Numbered from the stretch's first letter, positions 9,701 to 17,989 are shown. The stretch is 64,000 nucleotides of DNA from Bifidobacterium vansinderenii (GCF_002234915.1 NZ_NEWD01000004.1:62001-126000); one strand, 5' to 3'. Numbers and translations: made by a program. The notes: generated by a model from the sequence alone, not told the origin.

Positions 9701-10224
9701 CCCGGTGCTCTGGTCTGGTGAACCGCCTGCGGACGGAGCTTGAACAGGTTCGTGACGCGAACGGCATTCGCAGCTACGGCGCCCGCAATCTGGATCCGCG
9801 CTGCCGGTCGTCGTTCTACGCGGTCGTGCATCATGAGGACGGCGAGGATGAGCGCATCACGTCCACCGGAGGCAAGTCGGGCGGCGCGTTGCAGGAGCTT
9901 ACTTCGTTCGTGTATGGCGCGGCGCTGATCTACCTGCTGGGCGGTGATGTGACCGGACAGCCCACGTATACCACGCTGTTCCTAGACGAGGCGCTGATCA
10001 AGGCCGACGGCCGGTATACGCAGCGTGCGTTGTCCGTGTTGCCAAGGCTGGGCTTCCAGGTCATCGTGTCCGCTCCGGAAAGCAAGACCGCGGAGATTCT
10101 CGAAGTTTCCTCGAAGGCCTACGTCGCCTACAAGGACCCCGACACCTCCCGCTCCTACCTGCAGGAGGTGCTGTTGGACGACGTTCGCTCGGAGCAGGTG
10201 TCCGGGGGAGAGACCGCGGCATGA
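6721..10224 (+). CDS. jetC: Wadjet system SMC-like ATPase JetC
   Basis: This roughly 1167-residue protein is the motor of the Wadjet complex, an SMC/MukB-like ATPase that extrudes DNA loops. Walker A GASESGKST lies near residues 46-54. Long heptad-rich coiled coils run over about 315-470 and 640-740 around a hinge-like region with VYGQLAQTILVDK. Near the C-terminus are the signature-like GGKSGGALQELTSF (about 1050) and Walker B LFLDEALIK (about 1086), with a following SAPESKT switch region. I prefer ATG 6721, eight bases after GAGGAGAGG; GTG 6715 is also in frame and would overlap the repaired jetB stop. The stop overlaps jetD by ATGA. Type I assignment rests on the jetA/jetB families and gene order. 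Confidence 0.9.
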   Translation: MPSDMQIIADRWMLNSRRIVNWGSYDGYHEFRPSTDDRLPVTLLAGASESGKSTLVDAQISLLYPTGTPFNKASNAGRSERSDYTYLRGMLGYGNSGGGDVPVFLRGRGNDGTPQPVWGAIVDTYVNRTTGQTLSCGKFLYLSAGDGQGEVRRQYVTWDHAIDPRLMDRYRDTPFTPTQLKNTYDGCDTFPNADVFHAHIWRIMGLSAEACRLLHKLQSADAPSRLDDIFKQGVLGVPKAIELAQAAVADYERYDANFRSMEEKAKRIAKLKDIQTSHDVYVDAVQQERAFTAVDPDDERQGHATVAAWVTSRMTGEVRAQLPLDELALQRQEQELESLQRKVNDLQERVTQIESQMQERDGGNLSRLETELEQAEHALDDVKEQRKRVQARFTAAGETMPTDRQSWEECRVRLAALDADLAQHKAELEERRNTAVETSGGIKRELAVLRRDYERQRTQRTRISQPMDEARALIAKATGLSVAELPYVAELMDVREDAEEWRNAMNVVYGQLAQTILVDKRHEPGFAAKVSAIDPKLMVRRTWTFVDTTRDYISDSEKAWMSGKLRYREDSPFADWLKSQTCSERLDALCVDAIDDEDRSTRQVQRDGQVKSGKHGHHGSKGMHPVIGFVTEAYLEELHAQIADAEARLTSADDEYRTANADLETLRAKETLAEQLSYTPWDKVDVDGAERRIADLEATIDAIRNDPELARLLDIKQGLVRELDEAREHAVEAKMTRQGTEQAIQSARRWLEAHAPAAASDSHAARASEEGTTIPVFADDVRQVLDAAYERAFSSVLNHDDRAHVIVMAAAGAGETDADDTGKSFVARTVASVENDLRQRIGMLRAGVSSARSAVEDRMATYCELYVPDDDTVTATVGDYRFYQEELKSLALLAAVNATNEEYVNCLDKMLMDFTQLNRAIDADARDIGDQLDKINAMLRGQQFGPKHGSLSIGADVRRPEAAFTGPLKRTMVLLNEWKAGGVSTPEENRRVFARCSGLVNRLRTELEQVRDANGIRSYGARNLDPRCRSSFYAVVHHEDGEDERITSTGGKSGGALQELTSFVYGAALIYLLGGDVTGQPTYTTLFLDEALIKADGRYTQRALSVLPRLGFQVIVSAPESKTAEILEVSSKAYVAYKDPDTSRSYLQEVLLDDVRSEQVSGGETAA

Positions 10225-11423
10225 GGGATGTCGCGACAATCGTCGGCATGGTTGCCAGGCGCCTGCGTTCCGGCATGTATGAAGACAGGGATCTGTGGCC
10301 CTATACGGTGAATGTGCAACTGCCGAAAAGCAGCGAGGCGGAATTGCATGTATTGGATGTGCATGCGAATAATGCGTCGATTGGACGGTGGGCTGAGCAA
10401 CATGGCTGTCAGGTCGTTCTGCGTCGACGAAAGATCGGGGTTGTGATCGACCTGATTGATGCCGTGACCATTCCCGATGAGCAGACGGCATTGCACGTTG
10501 TCGATAGGACGATCGCCGGCCAGTATCAACAAGCACGGTCGCGTGCGCATCGTCTTGGCGACGAATGCAACGTGAACAGGGCAACGGCCTTATCCGTAGC
10601 GAAACTGCTCAGCAATGAGTCGGACATGGATGTTGATCTTCTGATTCGGGCAACCGACTTCTTTGCACGGTACCTTGCCAGCCATGGCATGGAACAGCTG
10701 GCCGAATTGACTCCCCGTCAGGTTCCGCTTGCCGGATTCAGCACGAAATGGCTGTCGCAGAAGAAATCTCGCCGTTCCGCGATCTGCCGTCTATTGAACA
10801 TCGATTCGCTGCCATTGCAGGAAAGACCTCGAGAGCTTCGATTCCGCCACCTGGATCCGGCACGCCAAGAGCAACCGGACATGATCGCCACACGTCCATG
10901 GTTCGAGGGCGCAATGCTTGGCATTCGCTATGTCGTTATCGTGGAGAACAAGGACACGTATCAGGCCATGCCCGCCATCAAGAACGGGCTTTGCGTATTC
11001 GGCAATGGACATGCGGCGTGTGATGGACTGCAGCTTCTGCCATGGATCGCCGATTCGGAGTCGACCGGATCATCCATCACCGTTGTCTACTGGGGAGATA
11101 TGGATGCCGCCGGCTTTGAGATCCTCTCCGAAGTACGCATGGCGGGGATTGATTGCAGCTCGATGTTCATGGACTGCACCGCCTATCACCGTTACAGTGC
11201 ATACGGCACGAATCTGACCGCCGACAGCAAAGAGATTCCCGTTACGATCCCCAACACCGATCTTGCACTTTCTCACGAGGAAGAGGAGCTGTACCGCATG
11301 CTGTGCACCGGAGAGGGAATTCCATACCGTCGTCTCGAACAGGAACGCATCCCCATATCGGATGCCGTCCATGAGCTTCGGCGCCGTGGCTTTCCGGTCA
11401 CCGACATCCCGGCCGAGAGCTGA
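10221..11423 (+). CDS. jetD: Wadjet system nuclease subunit JetD (DUF3322-DUF2220)
   Basis: This 400-residue protein is the toprim-like endonuclease that cleaves plasmid DNA held by JetABC. The N-terminal half corresponds to DUF3322 and the C-terminal half to DUF2220. The toprim-like acidic centre is visible as VVIVENKDTY (about 237-246, catalytic glutamate) and YWGDMDAAGF (about 291-300, DxD). C-terminal residues include LSHEEEELYR and a basic helix. The ATG overlaps the jetC stop (ATGA). Both metal-binding motifs are intact, so the nuclease looks functional. Base usage towards the middle of the gene is slightly more A+T rich than in jetABC. Confidence 0.9.
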   Translation: MRDVATIVGMVARRLRSGMYEDRDLWPYTVNVQLPKSSEAELHVLDVHANNASIGRWAEQHGCQVVLRRRKIGVVIDLIDAVTIPDEQTALHVVDRTIAGQYQQARSRAHRLGDECNVNRATALSVAKLLSNESDMDVDLLIRATDFFARYLASHGMEQLAELTPRQVPLAGFSTKWLSQKKSRRSAICRLLNIDSLPLQERPRELRFRHLDPARQEQPDMIATRPWFEGAMLGIRYVVIVENKDTYQAMPAIKNGLCVFGNGHAACDGLQLLPWIADSESTGSSITVVYWGDMDAAGFEILSEVRMAGIDCSSMFMDCTAYHRYSAYGTNLTADSKEIPVTIPNTDLALSHEEEELYRMLCTGEGIPYRRLEQERIPISDAVHELRRRGFPVTDIPAES

Positions 11424-11471
11424 GATCAACACACGCGGCAAGCCTTTCCGCCGCACGTTGTTCTTGCCTGC

Positions 11472-12482
11472 TCATTCGTCAACTGATCGCATGGCGGTCT
11501 GGCGAGCACTGGTGGTATATGTCGCGAGGATTTGGCGCAGCAGGACGAGCATGTCGAACGACTCTTGGTCTTCAGGCAGTTTGACAAGGCAGCGCAGCAT
11601 GGCGGGTCGGACGTCATGATCCGCGAAGAACCATGCGACCGGGGTCGCACGGTCGGGGATACGGGATCCGCTGAAGCATGCATACGCCGTGTAGGAGGAA
11701 TCCGACGGGATGGTCCCGTCCGGCAGGTCCCTCACCAGTCGATCGTAGAAGTCGAAGCCCATCGGTAGCAGCCATGAAGCATTGTCCGGGGTCTCATACC
11801 ATTGCGTGTCGATGTGGATGCTGCCGTCGTCGTTGGGCATCATCCGGAAGGCGGTCATCGGCGAACTGTCGTCGGTGGCGATGGCGTCGTCCAGTTCGTC
11901 GACCGAGTCGAAAGCGGCGAGGACGGCGAGCGTAAGCGACTGCGACTCGTCCGAATCGTCGTCCCCGCCGTCAGTGGGATCCGTCGGATCGAGTGTGTCG
12001 AACAGACTGGCGGCATAGCGTGCGAAGACGGAGAGTCTCTTTCGCGTACCGGCGAGCACGGTATCCGGCAGATCGTCGTTGACGGCAATGCCGTTGCGCA
12101 CGTCACCAGAACCGTCCGGCGCGATGGTGACGTCCATACGGAACTGGGCGATGTACAGGGCGTCTTCAGGTAAGCCGGAGTCCGTGAACCCGTACCGGTT
12201 GAACAGCTGCAAGGGGCCGCCTGCCTCTTCCGGCAGGGCCTGTGCAAGCAGACGGAGCTGCGAGCGCAGCTGATCCCGCTTGGACATGGACTGTTTGACG
12301 GCATCGGCGATATGCATTTCCACGGAGTCGCGGGAATCCGAATCGTGCTGGACGGCTCCCGAAAACCATGCGGTCTCCTGGGAATCGTCGACGGGATTGT
12401 CCCCGTCGTACGCGTACAGGTATCCGGTGATACTGCGGAACGTGGTACCAATGGGCAGGGAGCTGCGGAAATCATGTGACAC
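11472..12482 (-). CDS. Hypothetical acidic protein convergent with the Wadjet operon
   Basis: I do not recognise this 336-residue protein. It lacks a signal peptide and membrane helices and is rich in Asp, Glu and Ser, including the run DPTDPTDGGDDDSDES (about 168-183), likely a linker between two folded parts. The first part has AVKQSMSKRDQLRSQLRLLAQALPEE; the second has WLLPMGFDFYDRLVRDLPDG and ends in a leucine-rich helix. It begins at GTG 12482 with only a weak AAGAAAG ribosome site. Its 3' end faces jetD across 48 bp, so it is not in the jet operon. Whether it is linked to Wadjet function is unknown; position alone raises the question. Confidence 0.7.
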   Translation of the reverse strand: MSHDFRSSLPIGTTFRSITGYLYAYDGDNPVDDSQETAWFSGAVQHDSDSRDSVEMHIADAVKQSMSKRDQLRSQLRLLAQALPEEAGGPLQLFNRYGFTDSGLPEDALYIAQFRMDVTIAPDGSGDVRNGIAVNDDLPDTVLAGTRKRLSVFARYAASLFDTLDPTDPTDGGDDDSDESQSLTLAVLAAFDSVDELDDAIATDDSSPMTAFRMMPNDDGSIHIDTQWYETPDNASWLLPMGFDFYDRLVRDLPDGTIPSDSSYTAYACFSGSRIPDRATPVAWFFADHDVRPAMLRCLVKLPEDQESFDMLVLLRQILATYTTSARQTAMRSVDE

Positions 12483-12660
12483 GATGAACTTCTTTCTTAC
12501 TGCAAGATCGCCATTGATGACCCATCGTCAACGATGACTTTCCTCATCATGTTATCTCGGGAGGAGCAATAAGAATACCGATGGCATTCATCGCACGCTT
12601 CCCGGAGATTCTGCTTCTACCTGCATGACGTTCGAAGCGGCGGTACCTTGGCACTTATGG

Positions 12661-12698
12661 AAAGGCGTCGTGATTGCACAACCAATCACTACGCCTTT
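12661..12698 (-). terminator. Terminator of the cation diffusion facilitator gene
   Basis: Arms of 16 bp with one mismatch (12661-12676 and 12683-12698, beginning AAAGGCGT and ending ACGCCTTT) enclose a six-base loop. The structure begins 20 bp after the stop at 12718 on the minus strand. The short T run in the 3' arm supports termination. Confidence 0.7.
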
Positions 12699-12717
12699 CA
12701 CGTTCGGTCGGGTCTGC

Positions 12718-13764
12718 TCATAGATCGATCGGCTTGCTGTGGTCCTTGCGGTAGATGTCGGGTTCCACGTAGATCTCGAACGTGTACCATGGCAGGGCGT
12801 TGCGCACTGAGGTCTCGAGCTTGTCGACGGTCTGCACATCGAAGTCGCGATCGAGCTTCGAGGTTTCGATCTTGACGCACAGCAGGATGTCGTTCTCGGA
12901 CATGTGCACGGTCTGCATGTTGAGCAGACGGGTTACGCCGGGCGTGGCGTTGACGGCGTCGACGATCTTGGAACGCGTATCCGGGTCAACCGCCTCTCCG
13001 ATCAGCAGAGAACCGGACTTGAAGGCGAGCAGCAGGGATCCGCAGATCAGCACCAGACCGACCATGAGACCGCCGATCGCATCCCAGAGTTCGTTGTCGA
13101 GCAGGATGGCCAGTCCGATGCCGGCGCCAGCGAAGGCCAGGCCGATCAGGGCGAGCGTGTCTTCCATGATCACTGCCGCGAGTTCGGCGGACTTGGTACG
13201 TCCCCAGAACTTGTAGAGGCCCATGTGCGGGGTGTTGGTGCGCTTCATGCGTTCGTTGGCCTCTTTGGCGCTCTGATGCAGGCCGTAGCCTTCCAGGCAC
13301 GCGCTGATGGCCACGACGGCGAGCGCGACGAGGAGTTCTCCCTGGTTGGCGTCACGCATGGCCGGGTTTTCCATGACGGCGACGATCTTCTTGATGGCTT
13401 CGGAGGTGGAGAAGAATCCGCCGACGAAGAAGAGGAGGGTGGCGACGACGAAGGAGGCGAGGTACTTTGTGCGGTACAGGCCGAATGGGTGGTCGCCGTC
13501 GGTTTTGTGGTGGGAGAATCGTCCGCCGATCATGAGGACGATTTCGTTGGAGCAGTCGGCGATGGAGTGTACGGATTCGGAGAGCATGGCGGATGAGCCG
13601 GTGAATGCCGCTGCGCAGAGTTTGGCGATGGCTACGCCGATGTTGGCGGCGAGTGCGGCTTTGACGGCTGATCCTGCGTGTTTGCTTTCCTGTACGGCTG
13701 GTGTCGTGCGGTTGGTGTTGTTGGTTGTTGTAGCCTGTGTAGCCGAATCCGTGGATTCGTCCAT
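12718..13764 (-). CDS. Cation diffusion facilitator (CDF) metal exporter
   Basis: This 348-residue inner-membrane protein exports divalent cations (Zn, Co, Fe or Mn) in exchange for protons. It has six predicted helices between about 30 and 245. The metal site is visible as SESVHSIADCSNE (about 62-74) with HPFGLYRTKYLASF after it, and the second half-site as ELAAVIMEDTLALIG. The N-terminal 28 residues are a Thr/Asn-rich soluble extension, and the C-terminal 80 residues are the cytoplasmic dimerisation domain (TPGVTRLLNMQTVHMSENDILL). The HxxD/ExxxD pattern resembles the SLC30A9-like branch. The specific metal cannot be assigned. Confidence 0.88.
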   Translation of the reverse strand: MDESTDSATQATTTNNTNRTTPAVQESKHAGSAVKAALAANIGVAIAKLCAAAFTGSSAMLSESVHSIADCSNEIVLMIGGRFSHHKTDGDHPFGLYRTKYLASFVVATLLFFVGGFFSTSEAIKKIVAVMENPAMRDANQGELLVALAVVAISACLEGYGLHQSAKEANERMKRTNTPHMGLYKFWGRTKSAELAAVIMEDTLALIGLAFAGAGIGLAILLDNELWDAIGGLMVGLVLICGSLLLAFKSGSLLIGEAVDPDTRSKIVDAVNATPGVTRLLNMQTVHMSENDILLCVKIETSKLDRDFDVQTVDKLETSVRNALPWYTFEIYVEPDIYRKDHSKPIDL

Positions 13765-13938
13765 GGCGGTTCACCCCGTTCTTCCCTGACGTTGGTTGCG
13801 TAAACAGCATTCAGTATATGCCGTTGCCGTGCCTGGGATGTCGGGTTTCGCGGATTATGGCCAGGCCGTGGTCCATATGTGGTCTGCAATCCCGTTCACC
13901 TTGTCGAGCTCCTCCGCAACGCACTGCCCAAGGTTGGG

Positions 13939-14045
13939 GTTGCGGAGGAATAACGTGTGCGGCGGCAAGGCGCACCGAAGGAAGACGTACAAAGGTACGT
14001 CGACTGAGGAGCAACGCGGCCGACGCTCCATTATTCCTCAGCAAC
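13939..14045. repeat. 107-bp long imperfect inverted repeat at the 3' end of the ABC-F gene
   Basis: The outer arms GTTGCGGAGGAATAA (13939-13953) and TTATTCCTCAGCAAC (14031-14045) match with one mismatch. The centre is a perfect hairpin GACGTAC-AAAG-GTACGTC (13984-14001), and the intervening bases pair partially. The right arm overlaps the last five codons and stop of the ABC-F gene. It could be a terminator or a dispersed extragenic element; it is too long and too irregular for a plain rho-independent terminator. Confidence 0.55.
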
Positions 14046-15632
14046 CAGGTCGAGGTAGTCGTCGCTCCACAGATCCTCGTCTCCGTCGGGCATGAGGAGC
14101 ACGCGTTCGGGGTTGAGAGCCTTGACGGCGCCTTCGTCGTGGGTGACGAGGACGATGGCGCCTTCGTATTTGGCGATGGCTTTGAGGATTTCGTCGCGGG
14201 ATGCGGGGTCGAGGTTGTTGGTGGGCTCGTCGAGGAGGAGCACGTTGGCGCGTGAGGTGACGAGGGTGGCGAGTGCGAGTCGGGTCTTTTCGCCGCCGGA
14301 GAGGACGTGGGTGGGTTTGAGTGCGTCGTCTCCGGAGAAGAGGAAGGATCCGAGGATGCTGCGGGCTTGGGTGTCGTTGAGTTCGGGGGCGACGTGGGTG
14401 AGGTTTTCGAGGACGGTCACGTCGTTGTCGAGAGTGTCGTGCTCCTGGGCGAAGTAGCCGATCTTGGCGCCGTGTCCGAAGACGACTTCGCCGGTGTCGG
14501 GCTTGTCGATGCCGGCGAGGATACGCAGGGTGGTGGTTTTGCCGGCGCCGTTGTAGCCGAGGATGACGACGCGGGATCCCTTGTCGATGGCGAGGTTGAC
14601 GCCGGCGAAGACGATGTTGGAGCCGAACGCCTTGGAGATGTCCTTGGCCATGATGGGGGTGCGGCCGCAGGGGGCGGGTTCGGGGAAGCGGATGTCGGCG
14701 ACCTTTTCCTGCTTCTGGGCTTCGCTGGTTTCGGAGAGGAGCTTCTCGGCGCGGCGCATCATGTTCTGGGCGGCGGTGGCCTTGGTGGCTTTGGCGTGCA
14801 GGCGGATGCCCTGCTTCATGAGGCGTTCGGCCTTCTTTTCGGCGACTTCGCGTTCGCGGCGGCGGCGTTCCTCGTCGACGGCACGCTGGTGCAGGTAGGC
14901 TTTCCAGCCGAGGGAGTACATGTCGATCTGGCCGAGCTGGGCGTCGAGGTGCCAGACCTTGTTGACGACTTCGTCCAGGAGTTCGGTGGAGTGGGAGATG
15001 ACGAGGAATCCGCCCTGGAATTTCTTGAGGTAGTCGCGCAGCCATTCGATGGAGTCGGCGTCAAGGTGGTTGGTGGGCTCGTCGAGGATCATGGTGTCGG
15101 CGTTGGAGAAGAGGATGCGAGCCAGTTCGATGCGTCGGCGCTGACCGCCGGAGAGGGTGCCAAGCTCGCGCTTGAGGACCTCTTGGTCGAGGCCAAGGCT
15201 TTCGGCCATGACGATGGCTTCGGACTGGACGGCGTAGCCGCCGGCATTTTCGAAGTCCTGCTGCGCCTTGTCGTAGCGCTTCATGGCCTTCTCCATGATG
15301 TCGGGGTCAGGGTTGGTCATGTCCTTTTCCGCTTTGCGGATGCGGGTGAGGATGGTGTTGATGTCACGGGCACTCATGATGCGATCGAGCGCGGTCTGCT
15401 CCTGGTCACCGGTGTGCGTGTCCTGCGGCAGGTAGCCGAGCTTGCCGGTGACACGCACCTTGCCGGCGGTGGGCAGCATACTGCCGGTGATGACGCGGGT
15501 GAGGGTGGTCTTGCCGGCGCCGTTGCGGCCGACCAGACCGATGCGGTCGCCCTTCGCCACGTGGAAGTCCGTGGGGTTGAGCAGCGTACGTGCGCCGATG
15601 CGGATTTCCAGTCCCTGTGCGTCAATTGCCAT
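14031..15632 (-). CDS. ABC-F family ATPase (ribosome-associated)
   Basis: This 533-residue protein has two ABC domains on one chain and no membrane segment, the ABC-F pattern. Such proteins act on the ribosome, as translation factors or antibiotic-protection proteins. Domain 1 has GRNGAGKTT (about 35-43), LSGGQRRRIELAR and MILDEPTNHLD; the linker (about 240-310) is a charged arm with DEERRRREREVAEKKAERL; domain 2 has GYNGAGKTTT, LSGGEKTRLALATL and LLLDEPTNNLD. The ATG has a GGCAGGTG ribosome site. The sequence resembles housekeeping Actinobacterial members more than known resistance proteins, but no resistance role can be excluded. Confidence 0.9.
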   Translation of the reverse strand: MAIDAQGLEIRIGARTLLNPTDFHVAKGDRIGLVGRNGAGKTTLTRVITGSMLPTAGKVRVTGKLGYLPQDTHTGDQEQTALDRIMSARDINTILTRIRKAEKDMTNPDPDIMEKAMKRYDKAQQDFENAGGYAVQSEAIVMAESLGLDQEVLKRELGTLSGGQRRRIELARILFSNADTMILDEPTNHLDADSIEWLRDYLKKFQGGFLVISHSTELLDEVVNKVWHLDAQLGQIDMYSLGWKAYLHQRAVDEERRRREREVAEKKAERLMKQGIRLHAKATKATAAQNMMRRAEKLLSETSEAQKQEKVADIRFPEPAPCGRTPIMAKDISKAFGSNIVFAGVNLAIDKGSRVVILGYNGAGKTTTLRILAGIDKPDTGEVVFGHGAKIGYFAQEHDTLDNDVTVLENLTHVAPELNDTQARSILGSFLFSGDDALKPTHVLSGGEKTRLALATLVTSRANVLLLDEPTNNLDPASRDEILKAIAKYEGAIVLVTHDEGAVKALNPERVLLMPDGDEDLWSDDYLDLVAEE

Positions 15633-15777
15633 GGTTCACCTGCCGATTGTGTCAGTTCGTCGTTCTCTCGTAAAGTCCAACCGACCATGATACCGAACGG
15701 TCTGCCAAACCAGCGGCGTCCCTCTGACTGCGAATACCGCTGCGATCCTGCATAACTCCGCGTCACCACGACGGTCT

Positions 15778-15825
15778 CGCGTAGTCACGCACGATACGAA
15801 CCCGTAAAACGTGCGTGACTACGCG
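15778..15825 (-). terminator. 15-bp perfect stem-loop after the SDR gene
   Basis: Arms CGCGTAGTCACGCAC (15778-15792) and GTGCGTGACTACGCG (15811-15825) pair perfectly round an 18-base loop, 20 bp past the stop of the minus-strand SDR gene. There is no clear T-tract, so termination strength is uncertain. Confidence 0.55.
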
Positions 15826-15845
15826 GAATTCCACCCGGAACGGTT

Positions 15846-16706
15846 TCAACACTGCTGTCTGACAGTACCGCCGTCCTCAAGGCTGGCGACCTTGACCGCA
15901 AGCGCGCTCGGCATCAGCTTCGTGAACGCGTAGTAGAGCTTGTAGAACAGCATCGGAGTGTAGCCGGCACGGCCGCATTCCGCCATAATGAGTGTCCGCT
16001 CGACTTCCCTGCTCAGATCGAGATAGGGAAGTCTGCCGAGCTTGCCTCCCGAGGCTCCCTTCACGTTCATTTCCGTGTTCATATTCCCGGGACTCATGAG
16101 CAGTATGTTCACGCCGCGTCTGCGTTCCTCTTCGTGTAGAGCGCGGGCGAGGAAACGCACGTATGCCTTGCTTGCGGAGTACACGGCCTGCCAGGGGATC
16201 GGGGCGAACGAAGAGACGGATCCGGTGATCACCTCGAACGATCCTTCGCACATGTATGGCAGAAACACGTGATTGACCATCGTCACGCCCATGACGTTGA
16301 GGTCGATCATGGCGTGTATGTCTCTGGCGGATGCATTGCGGAACAGTCCGTCGCGTTCGACACCGGCATTGTTGATCAGCGTACGAACGACCGGTTTTTC
16401 ATTGGCGAGCATCGCGGCAAGGGCGTCATAGGATGCCGGGTCGGCGAGATCAAACGATAACGAGCGCACCTGCGCGCGGATATCGGGAAACCTGACCGCC
16501 AGCCTAGCAAGACGATCCTTTCGTCGTGCAATCAGCCAGATCTCATCGAGGTCCGGATAGCGTCGTGCGATCGTCTCGTAGAACACCTCGCCGAGTCCGG
16601 ATGAGGCACCGGTGATCACCGCAATGTTTTTGCCGATGCCGTGGCGCCGAATACTGTCTGTCGCATTCACAGTCATGATGCGTTTTCTCGTGTGACGGGA
16701 TCTCAT
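15846..16706 (-). CDS. Short-chain dehydrogenase/reductase (SDR)
   Basis: This 286-residue Rossmann-fold oxidoreductase uses NAD(P)H. Visible are the cofactor motif TGASSGLGE, NNAG in LINNAGVERDG, the catalytic Ser in TGSVSSFAP, and YSASK with Tyr and Lys as the catalytic pair. The C-terminus has a hydrophobic stretch near FYKLYYAFTKLMPSALAVKV, as in SDRs related to ketoacyl reductases and DltE. ATG 16706 overlaps the upstream oxidoreductase stop (ATGA) and follows AAGGGA at good spacing, so I use it; ATG 16676 (MTVNATDS) is an alternative. It forms an operon with the Old Yellow Enzyme gene, divergent from a TetR gene that probably controls both. Substrate unknown. Confidence 0.86.
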   Translation of the reverse strand: MRSRHTRKRIMTVNATDSIRRHGIGKNIAVITGASSGLGEVFYETIARRYPDLDEIWLIARRKDRLARLAVRFPDIRAQVRSLSFDLADPASYDALAAMLANEKPVVRTLINNAGVERDGLFRNASARDIHAMIDLNVMGVTMVNHVFLPYMCEGSFEVITGSVSSFAPIPWQAVYSASKAYVRFLARALHEEERRRGVNILLMSPGNMNTEMNVKGASGGKLGRLPYLDLSREVERTLIMAECGRAGYTPMLFYKLYYAFTKLMPSALAVKVASLEDGGTVRQQC

Positions 16707-17989
16707 TGGTGTCCCTTGCGGCGACGCGGCGCCAGTGCGGCGGGTCCATGCTTGCCGATCGCGAAAAGCAGTGCACGCATTCCGCCGATGCGGGGGTTTG
16801 GCTTCCGTCCGCGGCCAAGGCGATTCATCTGCAATTCGAACCAGCTGATGACGAGAATGCCTCCAAACGCCTTGTCGAGCGCCTTGAGACCGGTCGTCAC
16901 CCATGGCAGGTCGACGGTGCCATCCCAACGGTCACGGATGATGCGCGCGGGCAGATCGGGGACGAGCACCAGGGGACGGGCGATGCCGATCATCTGCGTG
17001 ATGCCTTCGCCGAGGGCGCGCTCCATGTCGCGTGCGTTGCGGAATCCTCCGGTCAGCGCGACCGGCACGGTGAGCTCACCTTTGACGCGGCGCGCGAACT
17101 CAGTGAAGTACACGCCACGCCTGCGATCCTCGATGGCGCCGCTGGTGGTCTGGATAACCGGCTTTTCGAGGGTTCCGCCGGAGATGTCGATGAGATCGAC
17201 GCCGCGTCGTTCGAGCTGTTTCATGACCCAGATCGATTCCGTCTCATCGAATCCGGCGAACACGCCATCACCGGTCTTCACGGTGATGGGCACATCGCTC
17301 GAGTTGAGCTTGACCGCAATGGGGAATGCGGGGCCGACCGCCTCGCGCACCGCGTCAAACACCTCGAACAGGAATCGAGCACGATATTCGATGTCACCGC
17401 CGTATTCATCAGTGCGCCGGTTGTCGGCGGGGGAGAGGAACTGGTTGATGAGGTAGCCGTGGGCGGCGTGGATCTCCACTCCGGTGAACCCAGCCTTCTT
17501 CGCGATGCGGGCGGTGTTGGCGAATCGACGCACGATGTCGCGGATCTGTCCGACCGTCAGCTCGGTCGGTTCGGCAAAGAACCGGCCATACTCGCCTTCA
17601 AGCCTTCCGCCGCTGGGCGCGTAGGGGTGCCGGTTGATGGTGATGGGGGACTGTCGTCCTGGATGGTTGATCTGCATCCAGCAGTGGGTGCCGTTACGTG
17701 TGCCGGCCTCGGCCCAACGGCGTAGCATGCCGAGATCGCGCTCATCCTCGACCGCCACGTTGCCTGGCTCTCCCAGCTGGGTGCGATCGACCATCACATT
17801 GCCTGTGACCAGCACGCCGGCGCCGCCATCGGCCCATGTCCGGTAGAGGCGCACATGCCGCTCGGTGGGCGCACAGTCCCGGCCCGCCATCGCCTCGTTC
17901 ATCGCCGACTTGTAGAAGCGGTTCTTCACCGTCGCACCGCAGGGCAGCGTGAGCGGCGTGGCGACGTTGGGCACGTGATTGTCTGTCAT
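16703..17989 (-). CDS. NADH:flavin oxidoreductase, Old Yellow Enzyme family
   Basis: This 428-residue TIM-barrel flavoenzyme probably reduces activated double bonds using NAD(P)H and FMN. Landmarks are NRFYKSAMNEAM near 27-38, the HPGRQ motif near 110, EIHAAHGYLINQFLSP near 180-195 with NRRTDEYGG, a KLNSSD strand and the phosphate-binding ALTGGFRNARDME and GIARPLV. It ends in a basic tail (LAPRRRKGHQ). ATG 17989 is chosen because GGAGG lies five bases upstream; a start at 18001 is also in frame. It is the first gene of a two-gene unit with the SDR, read away from the TetR gene. The physiological substrate is unknown; a redox-detoxification role is plausible. Confidence 0.9.
   Translation of the reverse strand: MTDNHVPNVATPLTLPCGATVKNRFYKSAMNEAMAGRDCAPTERHVRLYRTWADGGAGVLVTGNVMVDRTQLGEPGNVAVEDERDLGMLRRWAEAGTRNGTHCWMQINHPGRQSPITINRHPYAPSGGRLEGEYGRFFAEPTELTVGQIRDIVRRFANTARIAKKAGFTGVEIHAAHGYLINQFLSPADNRRTDEYGGDIEYRARFLFEVFDAVREAVGPAFPIAVKLNSSDVPITVKTGDGVFAGFDETESIWVMKQLERRGVDLIDISGGTLEKPVIQTTSGAIEDRRRGVYFTEFARRVKGELTVPVALTGGFRNARDMERALGEGITQMIGIARPLVLVPDLPARIIRDRWDGTVDLPWVTTGLKALDKAFGGILVISWFELQMNRLGRGRKPNPRIGGMRALLFAIGKHGPAALAPRRRKGHQ

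Noticed and set aside
13811-14044. A minus-strand frame downstream of the ABC-F gene
   Set aside because: It is produced by the long inverted repeat and has no ribosome site or protein-like composition.
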